Source of the DNA: Gonocerus acuteangulatus
Lineage: Eukaryota; Arthropoda; Insecta; Hemiptera; Coreidae
NCBI GenBank assembly: GCA_946811695.1
Contig: OX328123.1
Span: 124,297,896 to 124,361,895, forward strand
DNA length: 64,000 nt
Reading direction: 5' to 3'
Both the position numbers and the translations under genes were made by a program. The notes under the pieces were generated by a model. It ran no database searches. It was not told the DNA's origin and worked only from the letters and a program-made list of their open reading frames with translations. The first letter of the stretch is position 1, and each line of letters begins with the position of its first letter. Below are positions 1 to 10,494 of this stretch, in pieces.

Positions 1-1290
1 TGTATGTCAAAAAAGTTTTCATACATTACAAATAAAGCATTATTAAATTTCCATACATTCTTATTTAATAACTTGTGGGTCCTCCTTTTCGTTTTAGGAT
101 TTCAATTAGTCTGTGCTTCATACTCAAAACCAGTTTTTTTGTTACTTGATTATTAATTTCATACCATTCTGCATTCAGTGTAGTTTTGAGCTTTTCTTTC
201 GTTCTGATGTGATTTTTCACTCTTTGACCAAGTTCATCCCTTAGGTGTTCAATGGGGTTAATGCCAGGTGAATGTGATGCGTGTTTTTAATTGATTTGGA
301 ACATTATAGATTAACCATTTTTTCACTTTTCTAGATGTGAGTTTGCGGACATTGTCATATTGGAAAATGTATCTTGCCCAAGTCTGCGTTTTAGAGCCAA
401 ATTGTTTTAATTGCTCCTTAAGATTCATTTTGATCTATAAGTCCTTCAATAAACACTAAATTTCCTACACCAGATGAACTAACACACCCCCACACCATGA
501 CAGTTCCACCTCTGTGTTTAAATGTTGGTTTTAAATGATTGCTCTTAAATGCTTTCTTTGGCTTTCTCCACACTTTTGACCTTCTGTTTGACCCAAAAAT
601 GTTAAATTTTGACTCGTCAAGAAATATCACCTTCTCCCAGATACTGTCTGGTTTATTTACAAATTCCTTGGTAAATTGTCGCAGCTCCTTCTGTTTAACC
701 ATACTTATGAAGGGCTTTCTTCTGGCAATCCGACCCCTGAATCCTTCCTTTCTTAATGCATTTCTAACGGTCTCTGGGTCAACTTGAATCCCATAGTCCC
801 TTTTTATTTCAGTGGTCAATGATGTGAGAGGATCTTTATTAATTCGAGCAAGGATGAACCTCCTGTGGTGACTCCAATTTCCTTGGTCTTCCTGTCCATG
901 GTCTATCCTCCAGAGATTTTAAATCCCTATGCACGTTAAGCACATATTGTACTATTGCGTGAGATTAATTTAAAATTATGCATTTTTTCGAAGAGATAAG
1001 CCCTGCTTATGGTAGCTCTCTTATATCACGAGAAACACGCATTATGAAGGGTTGTAGTACAAACAATTAAATTAATGTTTAGAGTGTATGGAAACTTATT
1101 TGACATACATTTTTTAAATTATGATAAATTTAATATTTATTTACTTATCATTGCAATAAATGCACTTATATATGTTAAAAATAAAAAATGCTATACAAAT
1201 AATACTATTGCACATTTCTTGAATTTTCTTGAATTCCTTTATTTGCATATATTCCATTATTTTTGGGCGTATGGAAACTTTTTTGACTGA
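1..1290 (-). mobile_element. Tc1-like DNA transposon, degenerate, start cut by window
   Basis: Terminal repeats of the type TCAAAAAAGTTTTCATAC occur at 7-24 and inverted at 1265-1285 (GTATGGAAACTTTTTTGAC). A further inverted copy at 1087-1107 suggests an internal or nested end. The transposase relic fills the left half. The right end abuts a (TA)n microsatellite, which fits TA target use. Confidence 0.8.
65..930 (-). pseudogene. Tc1 family transposase, frameshifted
   Basis: The central 133-codon frame (819 down to 418) has the Tc1 helix-turn-helix end (DPETVRNALRKEGFRGRIAR) and the first DDE aspartate motif VIFLDESKFNIFGS, followed by VMVWGCVSSSGVGNLVF. After a stop near 418 the relic continues as YIFQYDN, and after a frameshift as INPIEHLRDELGQRVK up to a stop at 65, covering the second Asp and the final Glu regions. 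Upstream, DRPWTGRPRKL is in another frame. At least three frame breaks make it inactive. It would have cut and joined transposon ends in the nucleus. Confidence 0.88.

Positions 1291-1293
<3 letters not shown>

Positions 1294-1351
<58 letters not shown>
1294..1351. repeat. (TA)n microsatellite
   Basis: Uninterrupted TA dinucleotides directly adjoining the Tc1 end. Confidence 0.98.
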
Positions 1352-1353
<2 letters not shown>

Positions 1354-1657
1354 AAGACCATTCAATATATTTGTCTCTACCACATGTAAAAATTATCACA
1401 ATTCTTATGAAATGTTTATCGAAATTACTCAGTCTATAACAAATGATCGATTTCATTAGCCATCAGCATTTCCCTCCAGAACCCTGCTTTTTTGGCCCAA
1501 CAATAACACAGAATACACTAAGTCTCCTTATATGGAATACCATTTTATTATTTTGTTTGTATTCGTGCAGTTTCATTGTATTAAATAAATTAATATAAAT
1601 AGATAGAATGAATGATGGTTCTCTGGATAACCCTATTTGTAAGAAATGCTAACTTAC

Positions 1658-1876
1658 CTTCTCCAGTCGATTCCATTCTCGAAGCAGTGTTGACTGTATC
1701 ACCAAATAGACAATATCTAGGCATCTTAGTTCCGACAATACCTGCGACTACTGGGCCTGTATGGATTCCACTCCTGATCTGCAATCTCTCTGTTGGTCTG
1801 TGAGGTATCATAAATAGAGTCGAGCCGGCCATCAGTTCCAAAGCCATCGTTGCAATCTCTGATATGTGCCTTCGTC
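1658..1876 (-). CDS. Guanylate cyclase exon, catalytic core 3
   Basis: The acceptor is TTTCCAAG and the donor GAAG/GTAAGT. It encodes [20 protein letters not shown], then [20 protein letters not shown] and [19 protein letters not shown]. The Cys in RYCLFGD is the second guanine-specifying residue; Asn and Arg of TVNTASRM are the substrate-contacting and transition-state residues. All catalytic positions seen are intact, so an active enzyme is expected. The C-terminal remainder (normally beginning K.. LKIH) lies outside the window. Confidence 0.95.
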
Positions 1877-3585
1877 CTTGGAAATATGATTGATTATTGT
1901 TTCTGAATAATTAATGAATATTTTCCAGGGATCAAAACAGTTATTTTTTTATTGAAAAAGTAAAAATTTAACTGCTAAAAGAAAACTTATATACCTAAGT
2001 GAAAAAATAACTGTTAAAAAAAATCTTTTATTTAAAAGTCTTAAGAGTAAAAATTATTTAGGTACACCTAAAATTAAGTACATGAAAATAAAAGTTAATG
2101 TAATATTGTTATTTTTGTCAATGTGAAATAAATGTTTTCAGTTCTTCAATCAAGAATTTTAGGGTTTTGTTGGTTTACAATAACTGGAATACTGGATAGA
2201 AAAAAAAATACACACTGTATCAATTGCATATCTGTATTAACTTCCCGGAATCCCAGCTACTCAAGTAAGTGTTGAAAGAGCCTTTTCAATCCTAAGGTAT
2301 ATATTAAAAAATTAAAAAAAAAAAAAAAAAAAAATCATTTAATATATACCTTAGGACTTACTTGAGTAGCTGGGATTCCGGGAAGTTAATACAGATATGC
2401 AATTGATACAGTGTGTATTTTTTTTTCTATCCAGTATTCCAGGTATTGTAAACCAACAAAACCCTGTTATATATATAATCTTAATTCCACAAACTTACAG
2501 AATAAATTATCATTGAAATTTAATTAATTCTTCAAAATAAGTGAAATGTTCTTTGGTTAAACATTTATTTTTGTTTATTTACTGAAATATATTTCTTGAT
2601 ACAAAAAAAAAAATAAAATAAAATAAAATAAACATTAGTAGCTTTAATTTATTCCTTTAAACTTTTTTCCATTAATTATTTTAATAACAATTACTTTAAA
2701 ACTTTTATTTTTTAAGTTGAAAAATAACAGCAAAAAAATACCTTTTTTTAAAAAAAATTTTAAACCCAAAAAGTTATTTTTCAAACTTTTACTTTTTCAA
2801 AATGAAAATAAAAGTTAAAGTTTAAAAAATACTTTTTGACGTTAATAACCAAACAGGTTGGTACGCTTTAAGAAAAGAAAAAAAAATACTTGTTTTAAAT
2901 AAAAGTTAACAACTATTTTTGACCCCTGATATTTACTACTATTTTTTAATGATTAATCCAACATCCTAAATAAAGCTGACTTGAGAATTAATCATTTTTT
3001 GACGCTAATTCAATTATTTAGGGCCTTCTTTGCAAAATCAAGCTTCAAGAAGATATATGCTGTTGTATTAGGATTTGTAAATAGCTTAGGGATTTTAGAT
3101 TATAGTTACTGAGAAAGGAACTGTCCTGTTCTAAGTAAGTGATTTATTATCAATATTTATGATGCAGCGCATAAGAGCAGACTGTGTAAAATAGTACAAA
3201 AATAAAATAACAATAACTATAACCACAGCAATATTTTTTTTAAATAATTGTAACATAAGGTATGTAATTATACTTTTTAAGCATGTTTTCTCGCTCCCTA
3301 TAGGGACAAAAACAGACTAAAAAAAGTTAGAACAGGAGAGTTACTTTCTCAATACCTGTAGTCTAATATCTCTAAGCTTTTTACAAATACTAATAAAACT
3401 GTACCTATCTTTTGTTAGGCTTCATTTTGCAAAGAGGGGACCGAATAGTAGGAAATCCTAGTTTTTTCAGTTTACTTGAAGCAATCCGGAGATTTAAAAA
3501 TAATCAATATTCATTATGTATAAGTAATGAAAATGCTGTTTATTCAAATTTGAGTGTATACATTAGTGTGTGTGCGTATATACAC
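1877..3585. other. Intronic AT-rich DNA
   Basis: Apart from the 2162-2464 inverted repeat, this stretch holds homopolymer-rich AT sequence and no open frame or recognisable element. Confidence 0.6.
2162..2464. repeat. Inverted repeat with hAT transposase scrap
   Basis: Arms 2162-2308 and about 2339-2464 are near-perfect reverse complements around a poly-A spacer. The left arm, forward frame near 2250-2308, reads IPATQVSVERAFSILRYIL, the C-terminal dimerisation motif of hAT transposases. The right arm lacks 20 bases that encode the VERAFS part. It is a foldback or MITE derived from a hAT element. Confidence 0.75.
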
Positions 3586-4010
3586 AGGGTGTTCCCAAAA
3601 AGTGGCCAAAGTTTGGGAATTAATGTAGGATGGAAAAACAAAGAAAAAAAGTCATTTGGCATAGATCTTGTCTTTGCTTCAGTTCCTAGAAAAACATTAT
3701 GAAAAGGCAGTCTTTCATAGGGCCTATACAGAAATTGTTAAAAATATATGTATTATCCCCCCCCCATCACTCACCCTCCCACCCCAACCCTGCCTCCTTT
3801 AACCCCCATCCCAAAAATATAGGAGTGGGTATGCCTGTGATTTTGTGTGGAGTAATGGAATAATAGGTTCCCATTTTTTGAACCCTTGACTTAACACAGT
3901 CTTTCCACACATTCCTCGATAATGGGTTGTAGTTGTTCTTGGAGGAAATCTTTTTGGCACAGAGATTTGGAAATTGGTTAGCTTTGAACGGCAATTCAAT
4001 TGCAGGGATG
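3586..4010. mobile_element. Degenerate DNA-transposon fragment
   Basis: Starts with CAGGGTGTTCCCAAAAAGTG at 3586, a terminal-repeat sequence typical of TA-targeting mariner-type elements, preceded by TATACA. No matching right end was found. A minus-strand frame at 3994-3767 is unplaced. Family assignment is weak. Confidence 0.35.
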
Positions 4011-4455
4011 AGGTGAGGGGTGAGATGAAAACTGCTTAGTGTTTATGTTTATAGTAATAAAACTATTCAGTGTAATACAGATTCTAGCTTAGCCATTTTA
4101 CAAATCATGGAAATGGAACAAAAATGACAAAGTACTTAGTTAAAAATAAAATGTTAGTTCATTTTGCCCTTTTTTAATGAAAATTTTCTGTAAAAAATCC
4201 CTATAAAAAAGAAAAATTACTTTAACATTTACCCTGGTTTACTAGGTGTCAGTGGACCTCAAAACTCACCATTTTACACTAAAATATAAATTTTTCCTCG
4301 ACCCGCTCCATCTTGGGGGCTATTTCATACCCTCAGTGATCCCAGTCTCTCCCGAAATTATTTCCTTTATACGCTCCTGCTTGTAGGAAGTATTCTTGGA
4401 TATAGGAAGTATTCAAAAAAATATTTTGTTATCAGTCATGGGCATTTTGAAACTT

Positions 4456-4592
4456 TTAGCACGGTTCCTCCCTCCCTCCATAGGGAGGAACCCCGCTTAT
4501 AAGGTTGATCTCAAGACACAATCCGAAAGTGCCGACCAGAAAATTTTGCATTTCAGAACCCCTAGAGAACGAAAATAACGGTGGCTCAAATT

Positions 4593-4600
<8 letters not shown>
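4456..4600 (-). mobile_element. Helentron-like (HINE) copy, 3' end block
   Basis: Reads towards base 4456 on the minus strand as the family 3' block: TA core, conserved GGCTCAAATTTG flank, then a hairpin of GGTTCCTCCCT against AGGGAGGAACC ending GCTAA. The Helentron-associated assignment is inferred from structure. Confidence 0.65.

Positions 4601-4646
<46 letters not shown>
4598..4646. repeat. (TA)n microsatellite
   Basis: TA tract at the centre of two head-to-head copies of the Helentron-like 3' block. Confidence 0.97.
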
Positions 4647-4648
<2 letters not shown>

Positions 4649-4710
4649 AATTTGAGCCACCGTTATTTTCGTTCTCTAGGGGTTCTGAAATGCAAAATTT
4701 TCTGGTCGGC

Positions 4711-4712
<2 letters not shown>
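4647..4712 (+). mobile_element. Helentron-like (HINE) partial copy, inverted
   Basis: Exact reverse complement of 4530-4597, so 4530-4712 forms a palindrome around the TA tract. It ends at GTCGGCACTT, where a second TA tract begins. Confidence 0.65.

Positions 4713-4770
<58 letters not shown>
4713..4770. repeat. (TA)n microsatellite
   Basis: TA tract directly abutting the 3' LTR of the Ty3/gypsy element. Confidence 0.97.
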
Positions 4771-4774
<4 letters not shown>

Positions 4775-5077
4775 AGGATATTAAAAACTCCTTCTATTTT
4801 ATAAACTAGATCTTATTATTCTGTAAAGAATACATAAATATATTATAATAAACAAAACAACAATATTAACAACCACTAGCGGTAGCCAAATTACATACCT
4901 GTAAAGAATAATTAAATTACAAAGTTTATAACCCATACATTGAAGCATTACAATACAATAACTCTCTTCTACTGTTCTGAACATATGGGATGCACTGCCT
5001 ACCTAAATAGACCCACTGCCTGCATGATCACATGTCTTTATTATATAAGAGTAGTCCTAGAGTGAAGGAACTTTACA
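4771..5077 (-). repeat. Gypsy 3' LTR
   Basis: 307 bp. On the minus strand it starts TGTAAAGTTCC and ends ATATCCTTACA. Carries the CATATGGGATG variant. Confidence 0.95.
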
Positions 5078-5089
5078 CCTCCCCCTCTC

Positions 5090-6243
5090 AAGTCACTTTT
5101 TCACTGGAATAAAGTGACAATTTAGAACTATGAAAATAGTTTAAAAATGTCCTTCTTCTTCCACAGCCAACTTCATACATTGATGATGAAATTCGACGAA
5201 GAATGGGGAAAGGGCCAATTCTTACTTTATCCAACTTCCGTCAATTTAATTTGCTGCTATTCTGAATGTAGACGAGGTCTCCAACTTTAAATTCATAATG
5301 TCTTCTATTTTTGTCAAACCTAACTTTATTTGTTACAAAACTTTTCATTGAATTTTGAAAGGCTGCTTCTCGGTCTTTTTGGAGATTGTGTTGGTTGTGT
5401 ATATTAAGCGGAGAGATATTTGACTTTTTCCCGGTGAGTAAATATTCCGGTTCAAATTTTGTTGAACTTTGGATGGTCCTATTGTATTCCTTCACACACT
5501 CTTGTGCAACGCTCGTTTTTCTCCACTACCATTCAGCTTGCATCTGATTCTATTAACCAGAGTCTGATTGAGTCTCTCGTTAAGTCCATTTGACTGAGGG
5601 CAATCTATAGAGGTGAAAACTAATGTCGTTCCCATTTTGTCTAATTTCTTGAGTTCACCCGATTTCAAACCAGAATACTGGTCGGCCAAAATCATTTTTA
5701 TCTTGTTGTGTTTGGCAACTGACCCAATAAGTCTTATAAAGTCTCCTGCAGATTGTCCCGTACTGGTGGAGATCCATGCGTATCGAGTAAAGTGATCGAC
5801 CAATACGTGCATGTACCTTTTCGGCGATCTATTTCCTCCAAATCCTCCGACCGTATCTATGGACATGATCTCGAATGGTTCCACAGCAGGACCTAGTTTC
5901 GACATCAGGCCGATGGGTCTTCTGCTGCGGACTTTATTTTCCATGCATATTGAACAGTTTCTGCAAAATTTATTTATAAGCTGGTCAAAGTTAACAAAAT
6001 AGTAAAATGGTCTTATAATGTCCTTCATTTGTGCGATACCAACATGCCCATATTGATCATGGACTCGCTTAATAAGTATTTTTCCAAATTCCTCGGATAA
6101 AAATATTCTTGACCTTCCTCTCATTTTTTTGAATATAATGCTATGATGAGTTTCAGTATTCACGTCCGATTTCAATTCTTCAATATTTAATTTTTGATCA
6201 TTTAATATTTCGTTCAATTCCACTAAATTAACAACTTTTACCT
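5090..6243 (-). pseudogene. Gypsy integrase
   Basis: The frame from about 6243 to 5492 has the zinc-binding N-terminus (H..H, then CRNCSIC) and the DDE core: MSIDTVGGFGG, ILADQYSGLKSGELKK and CPQSNGLNERLNQTLVNR. It shifts frame near 5500 into VKEYNRTIQSSTKFEPEYLL and the C-terminal FKVGDLVYIQNSSKLN, then a TGA, then RKLDKVRIGPFPILRR in frame. It would insert the cDNA into chromosomes. One frameshift and one stop inside, plus a frame break against RT, make it a pseudogene. Confidence 0.9.
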
Positions 6244-7560
6244 CATCTTATTTTCAAAATATTCAAGGACTGGATGTCTTGACAAAAGGACGGCGAGCAC
6301 ATTCTCTTTTCCTTTTTTATAAATAATTTTGAAATTAAATTGTGATAGATAGTTCACCAATTCTCCAAGTACTTCATCTGTTCTTGATTTTGTCTTGAGG
6401 TTTTCTAATGGTTTGTGATCAGTACAAACAGTGAATTCCCGCCCTATTAAATAATATTGCCAATATTTTATTGCTTCTTTAATAGCTTTGCATTCCAAAT
6501 GTATAATGTCCATCTTTTTCTCTGTTGCTGACAATTTTCTTGAAAAGTATGCAACTGGATGCAGAATTCCATCATTCTGTGGTTGTTTCAGCGTTGCTCC
6601 CATACCCTTTAAACTAGCGTCTGTTTCAATAACTACATCTTTCTCTACATCATAGATCGCTAGAATTGGAGAAGAACATAAGTACTGTTTAATTAAATTA
6701 AAACAGTTTTCACATTCCTGGGTCCATTTAAATTCTACATTCTTCCTTAATAATCCATGGAGTGGCTCGAATTTCTCAGCACTCTTCTCAATGTATTTTA
6801 AGTAAAAATTTATCGATCCTAAAATGCTTCGAACGCCAGATTCATCGGATGGTCTTTTCAGGTTCTTAATTGCAATCAAATTTTCTTGAGCAGGATATAC
6901 TTTATTCTCTTGAATTAAATGGCCAAGATATTTCACTGATCGAGCAGCAAAAGTACATTTTTCCAATTTTATTTTAAAGCCTTCTATTTCTAAAGCTTTT
7001 AAAAGTTGTTTTATTTGATCCAAATGATCTTCCCAAGTTTTAGAAAATATAAGTAAATCATCTATATAATTAACACAAAAGTCATCCAAATTATTTCTCC
7101 TGATGATGTTGGATAATATGCACTGAAAAATTGCTGGGGCATTTTTGAGTCCGAAAGGGAGAACATTAAACATGAATTTGCCGAATTTGGTTATGAATGA
7201 TGTTTTTTCTCGATCTTTTTCCTTTAATGGTATACACCAGAAGGCAGAATTAATATCAATAACAGTGTAATATTTACAATTAGCAATTTTGTCCATAACG
7301 TCACTAATAGTAGGAAACGGGTAACATTCAGGAACTATTAATTTGTTTAAATTTCTAAAATCAATGCAAAGTCTGGTTCGACATCCATTTTCTTTTTTAT
7401 GTGCTAAGGTTACTGGAGAAGCAAATGGTGAATTCGATTCTTGAATGAGACCAACATCTAATAAATTCTTGATTTGAGTTTTTATTTCTTTTTCATCTAA
7501 AATAGAACATTTATATGCACGCATAGTTACATATTCATCTTTAATAAGTCTCGGCTTCTC
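6238..7560 (-). CDS. Gypsy reverse transcriptase-RNase H (pol), frame open
   Basis: A 428-codon open frame. RT motifs in order: RLCIDFRNLNKLIVPECYPF, YYTVIDINSAFWCIPL (first catalytic Asp), FNVLPFGLKNAPAIFQ, and NYIDDLLIFSKTWEDHL (catalytic YIDD), then KYLGHLI. RNase H follows: VVIETDASLKGMGATL, AYFSRKLSATEKKM with the catalytic Glu in HLECKAIKEAI, and CTDHKPLENL. The upstream junction with protease is frameshifted near 7550 (RLIKDEYVTMRAYK belongs to this frame). The enzyme copies element RNA into DNA. Active residues are preserved although the polyprotein is broken. Confidence 0.92.
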   Translation of the reverse strand, partial: EKPRLIKDEYVTMRAYKCSILDEKEIKTQIKNLLDVGLIQESNSPFASPVTLAHKKENGCRTRLCIDFRNLNKLIVPECYPFPTISDVMDKIANCKYYTVIDINSAFWCIPLKEKDREKTSFITKFGKFMFNVLPFGLKNAPAIFQCILSNIIRRNNLDDFCVNYIDDLLIFSKTWEDHLDQIKQLLKALEIEGFKIKLEKCTFAARSVKYLGHLIQENKVYPAQENLIAIKNLKRPSDESGVRSILGSINFYLKYIEKSAEKFEPLHGLLRKNVEFKWTQECENCFNLIKQYLCSSPILAIYDVEKDVVIETDASLKGMGATLKQPQNDGILHPVAYFSRKLSATEKKMDIIHLECKAIKEAIKYWQYYLIGREFTVCTDHKPLENLKTKSRTDEVLGELVNYLSQFNFKIIYKKGKENVLAVLLSRHPVLEYFENKMR

Positions 7561-8248
7561 TAGATTTTACTCGCCCTACATCAAATTTATTTTTCGCAAA
7601 TAGGTGGGAAAATGATTGCAAAATTTTTAAAATTTTATGTTTTTTACTATCTTCTATGATATGATCCAATTTTAATCTTTCTATTGATAGCTTTTTGTTT
7701 ATATTTAATTTAACATGATCTAATGACATTCTCTCATCTTCTATTAGACTATTTCCTACAAAAATTTCATTTTTCTTAAAATCTTGTTTAGTATCTTTCT
7801 TCTTGTCAATATCTTCAATATTCTTCTCGTCTTCAATTTTTTTATTTGTTTCTTCATCTTTTAAGTTCATTACTTCAATGCCATTTTTTTGTAAAATATT
7901 TAGAGATTCATCCTGAATAAGTTTAAACTTTTTTATAGCATCAAGACCCAAAAGTAAATCATAAGAGAATTTGTTGTTTTTCACTATATAAGTGTTTAGT
8001 TTTTCTGATAATTTTCCAATTTTTAAAATAATATTTGCCCGGGCAGTACAGAAATTCAGTCCATTGATTGTTTTGAATACATTGTTGTGTTTTATTAATT
8101 TTGATTTTAAAATATCCACCACTCTCTGATTTATCAAACTAACATTAGAACCACTGTCGTACACTGCTTTCACTTTCATCTTGTTATCTACTAGTACATT
8201 TATTTTTATCAATGAACTTAACTTCTCCAGGCTTTCTAGTTTAAACAA
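7541..8248 (-). CDS. Gypsy aspartic protease region
   Basis: A 235-codon frame overlapping gag by 13 bases in the -1 frame, the usual gag-pol arrangement. It carries the retroviral-type protease motif VKAVYDSGSNVSLIN (catalytic DSG) and the flap-distal LLLGLDAI. A lysine- and aspartate-rich linker follows, ending LFAKNKFDVGRVKSREAE, the usual lead-in to RT. A frameshift then separates it from RT. It would process the Gag-Pol polyprotein. Confidence 0.85.
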   Translation of the reverse strand: MFKLESLEKLSSLIKINVLVDNKMKVKAVYDSGSNVSLINQRVVDILKSKLIKHNNVFKTINGLNFCTARANIILKIGKLSEKLNTYIVKNNKFSYDLLLGLDAIKKFKLIQDESLNILQKNGIEVMNLKDEETNKKIEDEKNIEDIDKKKDTKQDFKKNEIFVGNSLIEDERMSLDHVKLNINKKLSIERLKLDHIIEDSKKHKILKILQSFSHLFAKNKFDVGRVKSREAETY

Positions 8249-9404
8249 TTCTTATCAATCTTGATCATCATGTCTTCTAAACATTGACTTTCTTCATATT
8301 CATTAAGATTTATCTGTTTCTTGGTTTTATATAAAATTTTGTTTCTACATTCATGCACAGGATGAAAGCGATTTTCCCACCCTAAACTTTCACACATATA
8401 ACACGGTTTCTTAGCTGAGTCCCCAAATTTTCTCTTCTCATTATTGTAGTTACCTTTTGTTTTTTCGAAAGATTTATTTATATTCGATTTCATGGAAACC
8501 TCCCTAACTTTACCAAATGAATCATCTAATTTTCTCAGTTCAGTAAAAAGTTTTTCAATACTAGTAATTTTTTCTCTATCTAATTTATCTCTGACTTCCA
8601 ATGGTAAACCAACTACTATCATATTAATCCGAGATAAAATAGTACCATTATTTTCAATATCCAAACATAACCTTTCTTTCATCAATGCATAATCAATTAA
8701 AGAGCCACCAATATATCTAAAGCTGTATGCTCTCCTAACCTTTGACCATTCTTTATCTATAAATACATTCAAGAAGGAATTTCTCCAAATTAACCAATTA
8801 GCTAGACCTATCTTCTTTAAATTAGCTTCATACCAATCTTTAGATGAACCAGACATAAAGAATCTTAGTATTTCTGCTTTCTTATCATTGTTTACATTAT
8901 GCCTGCAACATTCTGATTCAAATTGGTCTAACCAATCAGCTGGGTTTTGCATTTTATCAAAAGTATTTAATATAAAATGTTTCTCTATTTCGTGCAAATT
9001 TACTTCCTTAGCGTTTAATTTAGTTTCTAATTCTTTTAATTTTTCAAGTAAAAAAAAAAATTGACTCCTGACTTGCTCAAATCCTCAGCTGTTTTTTCCA
9101 TAATATCTACTTCCTCTAAAGGAATATCTTTATAACTGAGATTGCCGTCTTCGTCAAAATACTCATTTCTTATATTATCATCTATCTTTGTCCCCACTTT
9201 TCTATAGCCATTAATAGGCTTTATGGCTAACATCGCCCTTTTAATTGTAGAATTAGACAATAATACCTGATGGTCTTCCAACCCCTTGTATTCTTCTGGT
9301 AAGGTTAACCATAATACCTTGTCTTCAGATAAACCTGCCAGCTCAAATTCAGTTTCACTCCTTTTGATTATGTGAACAAATAACTTCTCTTCACGTTTCG
9401 CCAT
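8236..9404 (-). pseudogene. Gypsy gag (capsid), one homopolymer frameshift
   Basis: Starts MAKREEKLFVHIIKRSETEF just after the 5' LTR. The frame breaks in a run of ten T at 9051-9060 and resumes LEKLKELETKLNAKE into the capsid-like part (WLDQFESECCRHNV, EILRFFMSGSSKDWYEANL, LIWRNSFLNVF). It ends with a zinc-knuckle-like CYMCESLGWENRFHPVHEC, a C-X2-C-X9-H-X4-C variant. It packages element RNA into particles. A copy of the N-terminal part recurs at 14123-14459. Confidence 0.85.
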
Positions 9405-9424
9405 ATCCTCTTTGTAATTTAATT

Positions 9425-9727
9425 TGTAAGGATATTAAAAAATCCTTCTCTTTTATAAACTAGATCTTATTATTCTGTAAAGAATACATAAATATATTAT
9501 AATAAACAAAACAACAATATTAACAATCATTAGTGGTAGCCAAATTACATACCTGTAAAGAATAATTAAATTACAAAGTTTATAACCCATACATTGAAGC
9601 ATTACAATACAATAACTCTCTTCTACTGTTCTGAACATATGGAATGCACTGCCTACCTAAATAGACCCACTGCCTGCATGATCACATGTCTTTATTATAT
9701 AAGAGTAGTCCTAGAGTGAAGGAACTT

Positions 9728-9731
<4 letters not shown>
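9425..9731 (-). repeat. Gypsy 5' LTR
   Basis: 307 bp. Matches the LTR at 13796-14102 at every position compared and differs slightly from the 3' LTR. Confidence 0.95.

Positions 9732-9812
<81 letters not shown>
9732..9812. repeat. (TA)n microsatellite with TG interruptions
   Basis: TA tract between the gypsy LTR and the 3' end of a PLE-1 derivative. Confidence 0.97.
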
Positions 9813-9813
<1 letters not shown>

Positions 9814-10494
9814 GACTTTATTTGAAGATATAAAATACAACATAAGCAATGTGTGTGTGTCGGTTTGTGTTCGCTGCCCTCGATCAGTCGCCTTTCGAAG
9901 TCCTCCATGAAAATGTCAGCCACAACTGGTGATAGGGGACTACCCATGGCCACTCCATCCTTCTGCTTATAGATGATTCCCTTGTACTGGAAGTGGTAGT
10001 TGTCGCACAAAATCGTCTTCAACGATCCTTTTGAGGGCCACCAAATTTGATTTTTCCGTCAATTTGTCCCATTTTTTCGTTTTCTTATCGGCGTTTTTTG
10101 TCCCTTCCTTTTTTTGCCTTGTCATCAGTAATACGGTCAACAGTATCCCACATGTCTGGGTCGACTATTGAGCGTATTTTTTCTTTTAGGGACGTTTCGT
10201 CTGTTAATTGGCTCCACAACCTGTGGCGATACGCTCCAATTCTTTCTCTTAGCAGCGCCTTCTCCATGTTGTCATAGATCCGGGCTGCTTTGGGAGTCTT
10301 GAGGGGCCTCTTCATCCTCAGGAAGGGGGGTGTCACCTTCTCGTCCCTGCATCTCCGTAGGAAGTCCAGATCATTACGTGTTGTCGCTATGCGGCACCTC
10401 GTTTTGCTCAGTCTCCTGGTCAGGGTGTACGTTTCCTCACCGTAGAGGTTTGATATTCTATTTTTCAAGCTACTTCGCTGGGTAGCCACAACTG
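9813..10494 (-). mobile_element. PLE-1 internal-deletion derivative (left arm)
   Basis: On the minus strand it reads a Penelope-like N-terminal region (LKNRISNLYGEETYTLTRRL, IATTRNDLDFLRRCRDEKV, MKRPLKTPKAARIYDNMEKA). Across a deletion near 10020 it continues as KTILCDNYHFQYKGIIYKQK and [20 protein letters not shown] of the RT domain, then jumps to the 3' untranslated end (AAATAAAGTC) before the TA tract. Much of the RT and all of the endonuclease are missing. It is the reverse-complement twin of 12976-13653. Confidence 0.85.

Larger units (their letters stand above)
4771..9731 (-). mobile_element. Ty3/gypsy LTR retrotransposon, full length, degenerate
   Basis: Two 307-bp LTRs (4771-5077 and 9425-9731), each TGT...ACA, bracket gag, protease, RT-RNase H and integrase in gypsy order on the minus strand. 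A purine tract (GAGAGGGGGAGG) sits just before the 3' LTR at 5078-5089. The LTRs differ at only a few positions, for instance CATATGGGATG against CATATGGAATG, so insertion is fairly recent. Both outer ends meet (TA)n. Several frameshifts and one nonsense codon disable it. There is no env frame. Confidence 0.93.

Noticed and set aside
1141..1459. Long Tyr-Ile frames across TA tracts (here and at every TA microsatellite)
   Set aside because: TA repeats are open in all frames and encode only alternating Tyr/Ile; no gene evidence.
4771..9731. Endogenous retrovirus with env
   Set aside because: After integrase only the purine tract and LTR follow; there is no envelope frame.
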